Below, piece after piece: positions 9,107-13,264 of a stretch of 13,264 nt of DNA. Made by a program: the position numbers and the translations under genes. The stretch's first letter is position 1. Each line of letters opens with the position of its first letter. The notes under the pieces were generated by a model. It ran no database searches, was not told the DNA's origin, and saw nothing but the letters and a program-made list of their open reading frames with translations. This stretch comes from Stenotrophomonas sp. UBA7346 (GTDB lineage Bacteria > Pseudomonadota > Gammaproteobacteria > Xanthomonadales > Xanthomonadaceae): contig DKPB01000093.1 of the NCBI GenBank assembly GCA_002471015.1, forward strand, positions 1-13,264, read 5' to 3'.

Positions 9107-9112
9107 TCACCT
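9107..9112 (-). promoter_or_regulatory. ribosome binding site of the MoxR gene
   Basis: AGGTGA on the minus strand ends 4 nt before the ATG at 9102. It is the clearest ribosome site inside the MoxR operon and lies in the 16-bp gap after the DUF4159 stop, so the ATPase may be made at a higher level than its neighbours. Confidence 0.6.
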
Positions 9113-9118
9113 GTGGGG

Positions 9119-9835
9119 TCAGTGCGTCAGTGCGTACATCACGATGTTCACGCCGAACTTGGTGTTGTCTTCGGCCAGGAAGCGTTTGTTGCGCCAGTCG
9201 TAATCCCATTCGCAACCGTAATCCTTGTTGCTGTAGAGCACGCCCAGCCGGCCATCGATCTCGATGCCCTTGAGGTAGTCGTGGACCAGGTCATCACCCC
9301 AGCCATTGAGTTCGAAACCGGTGGCCGGTGGGCCTTCGGGGAAATTGAAGAAGCTGTTGTAGATGGCGTGGGTGTTGGGCAGCTTCTTCATCGCGTTGGC
9401 GCCGAAGATGCTGCGCATCTGTGCTTCGAAGGAGGTGGCGAACAGGCCGTCGATGTCGTGGTTGCAGTCATCGACGAAGACGAAGCCGCCGTTGCGCACA
9501 TAGCGCTCGAAGTTGCGCCGCTCTTCCGGGTTGAACTCGACCAGCTTGTGCCCGGCCAGGTAGCAGAACGGCGCGGCCAGCATCTTCGGGTCGGACAGGG
9601 CGATGACGTGTTCCTTGGGGTCCACGCGCAGGGTGGTGTAATCGACCAGCGAGGTGATCAGGTTGGAGGGCATGCGCGCGTCCACATCCCAGTCACCGGA
9701 GTCATAGCGCAGGCGGGTGAACCAGAAGTCGTAGCGGCTGGCCTGTGCCCGCGCGGTGCCCGGCAACGCAGCGCTCACCGCGCCGCCCAGCAGCAGGTGA
9801 AGGAATTGCGCTCGCGTCAGACGGGGTGAGGACAA
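9119..9835 (-). CDS. exported DUF4159 protein
   Basis: This 238-residue protein belongs to the DUF4159 family, seen with MoxR/DUF58 operons and of unknown biochemical role. The start codon is TTG at 9835; no ATG or GTG lies upstream in frame before the stop at 9941-9943, and downstream starts would destroy the signal. Residues 1-30 form a signal peptide (TRAQFLHLLLGGAVSAAL, likely cut ARA|QA). It resembles a twin-arginine signal but has one Arg only, so Sec export is possible. The mature part shows the DUF4159 pattern: FWFTRLRYDSGDWD (37-50), LAGHKLVEFNPEER (93-106), GGFVFVDDCNHD (116-127), ELNGWGDDLVHD (165-176) and GVNIVMYALTH at the end. The fold resembles a glutamine-amidotransferase-like domain without an obvious catalytic triad. 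Only a weak ribosome site is seen, and a strong hairpin (9856-9878) sits 20 nt upstream. It stands 152 bp from the TldE-type gene. Confidence 0.9.
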   Translation of the reverse strand: MSSPRLTRAQFLHLLLGGAVSAALPGTARAQASRYDFWFTRLRYDSGDWDVDARMPSNLITSLVDYTTLRVDPKEHVIALSDPKMLAAPFCYLAGHKLVEFNPEERRNFERYVRNGGFVFVDDCNHDIDGLFATSFEAQMRSIFGANAMKKLPNTHAIYNSFFNFPEGPPATGFELNGWGDDLVHDYLKGIEIDGRLGVLYSNKDYGCEWDYDWRNKRFLAEDNTKFGVNIVMYALTH

Positions 9836-9855
9836 AGCAGGGGACTCGAATAAAG

Positions 9856-9980
9856 CCCCTCTCCCATCGGGAGAGGGGTTGGGGTGAGGTAAGGGCGAAG
9901 CCTGATGCGGTTGCTTACCGCAGCGCTTCGCGCCGAACCCTCATCCGCCCTTCGGGCACCTTCTCCCGGCGGGAGAAGGG
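9856..9980. repeat. 125-bp imperfect palindromic intergenic element
   Basis: The gap between the TldE-type and DUF4159 genes is filled by a nested palindrome. The left hairpin has a perfect 10-bp stem (cccctctccc 9856-9865, gggagagggg 9869-9878, loop ATC). The right hairpin has a perfect 9-bp stem (ccttctccc 9959-9967, gggagaagg 9971-9979, loop GGC). Between them gcgaagc (9895-9901) pairs with gcttcgc (9925-9931), enclosing tgcggt/accgca (9906-9911 and 9917-9922). The flanking ggggtgagg and ccctcatcc stretches are also roughly complementary. I recognise the style as the dispersed intergenic repeats of xanthomonads. On the minus strand the left hairpin is followed by CTTTATTC, so it might also act as a weak terminator after the TldE-type gene. 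Confidence 0.7.
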
Positions 9981-9987
9981 AAATCAG

Positions 9988-11322
9988 TTACACCGCATCC
10001 GACAACGACGTGAAGGTAAAGTCGCGCAGCTTCATCGGCGGGATCATCATCACGAAACTGGACTCATCACCGGCCACACGCACCGGCTTGCCCAGTTCAT
10101 CGATGTTGTTGAGCATGATCACCGGCGATTCGTTGAAGCGGAAATTCTTCACCGGGTGCTTGATCTGGCCATTCTCGATGTAGAACGTGCCGTCGCGGGT
10201 CAGGCCGGTCAGCAGCACGGTCTGCGGGTCGACCATGCGGATGTACCAGGTGCGGGTGACCAGGATGCCCTTCTCGGTGCCACGCACCAGCTCGGCAATC
10301 GACTTGGTGCCGCCGCTCATCAGCAGGTTGCCGGCATTGGCGCTGGCGGTCTTGCCCTGCTTCTGTGCCCAGTAGCGCGAGTAGTCCAGATTGGCGACCT
10401 TGCCGTTCTCGATGATGGCCATGCGCTCGCGCGCCATGCCCTCGCCATCCCACGGCAACACCGGTGCTTCCGGATGCCACGGGTCGGCGTAGAGGTTCAC
10501 CTTGGGGTCGTAGACCTGCTCGCCCAGCTTGTTGCCGCCGCCCTTCTTGGACAGGAAGCTGCGGCCCTCGTCGGCCGAGCGGGCGCTGAAGAAGTTCATC
10601 ATGAAGCTGATCAGGCCAGCCGCTGCCGCCGGCTCCAGGATCACCGTGTACTTGCCCGGCTCCAGGGCCTTGGCCTCGGCCGATTCGGTGGCCTTGCGCT
10701 TGGCGATCTCGATGTCCTGGTCGGCCTTGAAGTCGGACGCGTCCTTCAGGTTGCGGCCCACCCAGCCCGAGCCGCGGCCGTCTTCGGTGCGCACCGTGCA
10801 GGTGTAGTTGAAGTTGGTGGTCTTCTGGTAGCCGAAGTTGCCGTTGCTGTTGGCAATGGCGACAAAGCCGTTGCCGTCCTCCAGGAAGCCGGCGGCGATC
10901 AGGCCGTGGCCACGGCAGGGGCTGATCGAGTCAGCAGCCACCTTGGCACGGAAATCCGGGTCGATCGCGGCGGTGGATTCGCTGAAGGTCGGGCTGGGCT
11001 TGTAGTCCTGCTTGCCGATGGCCGGCATGAACTCCGGGTTCTCCGGGGCCAGCTTGGCCAGGTCCTCGGCGCGGCGGACCACGCGCTCCAGCGAGGCGTC
11101 GTCGAACTCGTTGATCGAGGCCGTACCCACGCGCTTGCCAAAGGCCACCTGCACGGCCAGCTCGGCGTTGCTGACGATGCCGCTGGTGGACACGTTGTTC
11201 AGCGCGAAACGGATGTTGCCGTCGACCGAGCCGGCCAGCGTGGCGGTGCATTCATCGGCCTTGGACAGCGCGATGACCTTGTCCAGGATGGCCTTGGCTT
11301 CCTGTTCGGTGAAGATGCTCAT
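9988..11322 (-). CDS. TldE/PmbA-type subunit, zinc motif absent
   Basis: This 444-residue protein is the predicted partner of the TldD-like protease encoded 21 bp upstream. In E. coli TldD/TldE form a heterodimeric zinc protease that degrades unfolded peptides; TldE holds no metal. Family features: ADECTATLAGSVDGNIRFALNNVSTSG (22-48) in the N-terminal domain, GKRVGTASINEFDDASLERVV (62-82), and the C-terminal KYTVILEPAAAAGLISFMMNF stretch (224-244). That stretch aligns with the HExxxH strand-helix of TldD but has no His or Glu there. NAGNLLMSGGTKS (329-341) is a conserved loop. The first 30 residues are hydrophilic and helical, so there is no signal peptide, unlike its partner. The start is supported by AAGGAG 10 nt upstream. 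It is close to TldE in layout but probably not the canonical housekeeping pmbA, so no symbol is given. Confidence 0.9.
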   Translation of the reverse strand: MSIFTEQEAKAILDKVIALSKADECTATLAGSVDGNIRFALNNVSTSGIVSNAELAVQVAFGKRVGTASINEFDDASLERVVRRAEDLAKLAPENPEFMPAIGKQDYKPSPTFSESTAAIDPDFRAKVAADSISPCRGHGLIAAGFLEDGNGFVAIANSNGNFGYQKTTNFNYTCTVRTEDGRGSGWVGRNLKDASDFKADQDIEIAKRKATESAEAKALEPGKYTVILEPAAAAGLISFMMNFFSARSADEGRSFLSKKGGGNKLGEQVYDPKVNLYADPWHPEAPVLPWDGEGMARERMAIIENGKVANLDYSRYWAQKQGKTASANAGNLLMSGGTKSIAELVRGTEKGILVTRTWYIRMVDPQTVLLTGLTRDGTFYIENGQIKHPVKNFRFNESPVIMLNNIDELGKPVRVAGDESSFVMMIPPMKLRDFTFTSLSDAV

Positions 11323-11332
11323 GGTTCAGAAG

Positions 11333-11338
11333 CTCCTT
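11333..11338 (-). promoter_or_regulatory. ribosome binding site of the TldE-type gene
   Basis: AAGGAG on the minus strand stands 10 nt before the ATG at 11322, within the 21-bp gap after the TldD-like stop. It indicates independent initiation on a shared transcript, giving roughly balanced subunit synthesis. Confidence 0.6.
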
Positions 11339-11343
11339 GACGA

Positions 11344-12978
11344 TCAGCCGAGGCTGCGCGCGGTATTGATGACGTTGATGCCGTCGAAACGGGCGGTGGA
11401 CGAGCCATGCGACACGGCCGAGACCTGGCCCGGCTGGCCCTTGCCGTCGAAGAACGAGCCGCCCAGGCGGTAGTCGCGTTCGTCGGCCACGGCGCTGCAG
11501 GCGTTCCAGAACTCCGGGGTGCGGATCTGGTAGGCCACGTCTTCCAGCATGCGGGTGATCTGGCCGTTCTTGATCTCGTAGAACAGCTGGCCACCGAACT
11601 GCGCGTTGTAGCGCTGCTGGTCGATGGAGAACGAGCCGTCGCCGATGATGTAGATGCCGTTCTCGACATTCTTGATCATGTCGGCCACCGACAGCGGGGT
11701 CTTGCCGGGCGCCAGTGACACATTGGCCATGCGCTGGAACTGCACGCTGGACCAGGAGTCGGCATAGCAGCAGCCGTCCGATTCGGTCTTGCCCAGGATA
11801 TGCGCCTGGTCACGGATGGTCTGGTAGTCGACCAGCTTGCCGTCGCTGATCAGCGGCCAGCGCTTGGTCTTGACGCCTTCGTCGTCGTAGGCCACCGCGC
11901 CCAGCGAGCCGGGTTGGGTCTTGTCGGCGAAGATGTTGACCTTGTCGCTGCCGTACTGGAAGTGCTGCTCGCGCTTGTCCAGGGTGGCAAAGCTGGTACC
12001 GGCGTAGTTGGCTTCGTAGCCGAGCACGCGGTCCAGTTCCAGCGGATGGCCCACCGATTCATGGATGGTCAGCCAGGTGTGCGAGGGGTCCAGCACCAGG
12101 TCGTACTTGCCCGGCTTGACCGACGGCGCCTTGAGCTTTTCCTGCGCCTGCTTGGCGGCGGCAATGGCGTCTTCGCGCATGTCGTAGGACTGACCGTAGA
12201 CGGTGACGCCGTTGGGCAGCACGGTCTTGCCCGAGGCCTCGCCATCCAGGTATTCGAAGCCCAGGCCCATCGGCGAGGACAGGCCGTCGCGGGTGCGGAA
12301 CTTGCCGCTGGTCTTGTCGATGGCGGTGACCGTCATCGGCGCCCAGATGCGGTGCACGTCCTGGTCGATGTAGGAGCCGTCGGTGGAGGCAAAGTACTTC
12401 TGCTCGTTGACCAGGAACAGCATGGAATTGACGAAGCTGGCGCCGGCGCCGATGGCTGCGGCGTTCACGCCCAGCAGCAGGTCGGCCTTGTCCTTAATCG
12501 GCACTTCCATCGCGTTCTTCTTGATCGGCGTGCGCCAGCTGACCTCACCGTAGCCGGGCGCCTTGGCGAACTGCACCGGCGCGGTCTGCACCTTGGCATT
12601 GGCCTTGGCAATGGCAGCGGCCTGCTGCGCGGCCTTGACCACGCCGGCCGGGCTCAGGTCGTTGGTGGCGGCAAAGCCCCAGGCACCGTTGACGATGACG
12701 CGGATGCCGGTGCCGGTGGACTCGGTGTTCACCACGTTCTGGACCTTGTCTTCGCGGGTGATCACGAACTGGCGCAGGTAGCGGCCGATGCGCACGTCGC
12801 AATAGGTGGCGCCGGCGGCCTTGGCCGCATTCAGCGCGTCATCGGCCAGGCGCTTCTTCAGGGCCGGATCGAGCGCGGTCAGCAGCTGTTCGGCGGCGAT
12901 GGCCTTGCCGAAGAAGGACGGCACCATCAGGCCGCCAGCGGTAAGCCCGGTCAGGGCAAGGAAGTCACGTCTCTGCAA
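11344..12978 (-). CDS. Tat-exported TldD-family zinc metallopeptidase
   Basis: This 544-residue protein is the predicted catalytic subunit of a TldD/TldE-type peptidase. Residues 1-29 are a classic twin-arginine signal (QRRDFLALTG, hydrophobic core to VPSFFG, cut near AIAA|E), pointing to export of the folded protein. The start is TTG at 12978: GGAG lies 7 nt upstream and the signal begins exactly there. The N-terminal TldD domain shows YCDVRIGRY (59-67), TESTGTGIRVIVNGAWGFA (85-103) and LSPAGVVKAAQQA (108-120). The zinc motif HESVGH is at 306-311, inside KYDLVLDPSHTWLTIHESVGHPLELD, so His306, Glu307 and His311 are all present. In E. coli TldD a Cys in a CGKxGQ motif is the third ligand; here the matching stretch reads FDGKGQ with Asp511. 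Family members of the cytoplasmic type have no signal. It is the first gene of the group, 21 bp before its partner. Confidence 0.92.
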   Translation of the reverse strand: MQRRDFLALTGLTAGGLMVPSFFGKAIAAEQLLTALDPALKKRLADDALNAAKAAGATYCDVRIGRYLRQFVITREDKVQNVVNTESTGTGIRVIVNGAWGFAATNDLSPAGVVKAAQQAAAIAKANAKVQTAPVQFAKAPGYGEVSWRTPIKKNAMEVPIKDKADLLLGVNAAAIGAGASFVNSMLFLVNEQKYFASTDGSYIDQDVHRIWAPMTVTAIDKTSGKFRTRDGLSSPMGLGFEYLDGEASGKTVLPNGVTVYGQSYDMREDAIAAAKQAQEKLKAPSVKPGKYDLVLDPSHTWLTIHESVGHPLELDRVLGYEANYAGTSFATLDKREQHFQYGSDKVNIFADKTQPGSLGAVAYDDEGVKTKRWPLISDGKLVDYQTIRDQAHILGKTESDGCCYADSWSSVQFQRMANVSLAPGKTPLSVADMIKNVENGIYIIGDGSFSIDQQRYNAQFGGQLFYEIKNGQITRMLEDVAYQIRTPEFWNACSAVADERDYRLGGSFFDGKGQPGQVSAVSHGSSTARFDGINVINTARSLG

Positions 12979-12983
12979 GGCTG

Positions 12984-12989
12984 CTCTCC
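12984..12989 (-). promoter_or_regulatory. ribosome binding site of the TldD-like gene
   Basis: GGAGAG on the minus strand places its GGAG 7 nt before the TTG at 12978. With the signal peptide reading from that codon, and no ATG or GTG found in frame over the roughly 50 bp upstream that I read, it decides the start. Confidence 0.65.
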
Positions 12990-12999
12990 ACGGGGCAAG

Positions 13000-13019
13000 G
13001 CCCGCAAGGCGGGCGCTAC
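13000..13019 (-). repeat. GTAG-headed REP-like hairpin
   Basis: On the minus strand GTAGC is followed by a 6-bp stem GCCCGC-CTT-GCGGGC (13000-13014). The GTAG head next to a short GC palindrome is the form of the REP elements known from Stenotrophomonas and relatives. It lies 22 bp before the TldD-like start, inside the 5' leader, and could affect transcript stability or ribosome access. One copy only is visible. Confidence 0.5.
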
Positions 13020-13150
13020 GGCAACAAACGACGATGGCTTCGCGGTGGTCTGCGAACTGTTCGATTCTTGCGGGCAGGTGTTTGCAGCGGTAGTGACTTT
13101 AGGCATGGACTGGCGATTTATTTGGGATTTCTGCGAGGAGCTCACCCCTC
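13020..13150 (-). other. upstream region of the TldD-like gene
   Basis: These bases are less GC-rich than the genes and should contain the promoter for the TldD-like/TldE-type pair. I could not assign -35 and -10 boxes with confidence; TAAAGT and AAATAAAT on the minus strand are possible -10 elements but have no good -35 partner. An 11-nt palindrome CGAACTGTTCG (13053-13063, 5-bp arms) could be an operator half-site pair. A 64-codon GTG frame here (13145 to 12951) overlaps the TldD-like start and has no family likeness, so I do not call it a gene. Confidence 0.3.
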
Positions 13151-13264
13151 CCCAACCCTCCCCTTCGCTGCGCGAAAGGGAGGGGGCACAAGCAAAGGTC
13201 GTAAGCAGTTCCGCGATTGCACGGACCGCTCCCTCCCTTTTGCGCAGCGAAGGGGAGGGTTGGG
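13151..13264. repeat. pair of 34-nt inverted repeat arms
   Basis: The arm at 13151-13184 and the arm at 13231-13264 are inverted copies with one mismatch (cgcgaaag against cgcaaaag), separated by 46 bp. Each arm also folds alone: in the left one, 13156-13168 pairs with 13172-13184 (13 positions, one mismatch) around a TGC loop. The right arm runs to the window edge and may continue. The CCCTCCCC...GGGAGGG style is that of dispersed intergenic repeats in xanthomonads, possibly a small non-autonomous element or a bidirectional terminator between this gene group and its right-hand neighbour. Confidence 0.75.

Noticed and set aside
9745..11340. 531-codon plus-strand open frame opposite the TldE-type gene
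   Set aside because: It mirrors the TldE-type coding frame and runs through the intergenic palindrome. The product shows no recognisable domain.
12951..13145. 64-codon minus-strand frame with GTG start overlapping the TldD-like start
   Set aside because: No good ribosome site, no family likeness, and it runs through the REP-like hairpin into the Tat signal region in another frame.

Overview
The window is high-GC DNA from a gammaproteobacterium, most likely the Xanthomonadaceae/Lysobacteraceae (Stenotrophomonas- or Xanthomonas-like). I base this on the protein style, the tight GC-rich gene packing and the hairpin-type intergenic repeats, one of them with a GTAG head as in Stenotrophomonas REPs. 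The genus is an inference. All nine convincing genes lie on the minus strand, so transcription runs from the right edge to the left. The long plus-strand frames are shadows of these genes. No RNA gene, CRISPR array, insertion sequence or prophage gene was seen.

In transcription order, the right edge (12979-13264) is non-coding. It holds a pair of 34-nt inverted repeat arms and a small GTAG-headed hairpin just before the first gene. Next come two TldD/PmbA-family genes 21 bp apart. The first (11344-12978) keeps the HExxxH zinc motif and starts with a twin-arginine signal. The second (9988-11322) is a TldE-type partner with no zinc motif and no signal peptide. A 125-bp imperfect palindrome (9856-9980) separates this pair from the next gene.

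A compact block of six genes follows: a DUF4159 protein with an N-terminal signal (9119-9835), a MoxR-type AAA+ ATPase (8107-9102), a DUF58 protein with a von Willebrand A metal site (7189-8091), a membrane protein with a BatA N-terminal domain (6044-7192), a large DUF4175-like membrane protein with a His-rich acidic loop (3906-6047), and a membrane protein with an Ig-like and a degenerate glutamine-amidotransferase-like domain (2182-3909). The last four are joined by ATGA stop/start overlaps, and the gaps before them are only 15-16 bp, so this is very probably one operon.

After a 160-bp gap, the last gene (75-2021) encodes a secreted three-domain wall enzyme: a transglycosylase-like domain that seems to have lost its catalytic glutamate, a zinc amidase_2 domain, and a C-terminal beta-sandwich domain that may bind glycan.

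Working model: MoxR ATPases act with VWA-domain partners as chaperone-like systems that mature or insert cofactors into client complexes. Here the ATPase and DUF58 protein would act at the inner face of the membrane. The BatA-like, DUF4175-like and GATase-like proteins would form a membrane assembly, and the DUF4159 protein and TldD-like protease would act on the outer side. The client is unknown. The most interesting point is that only one half of the predicted TldD/TldE heterodimer carries a Tat signal, which suggests export of a folded pair.
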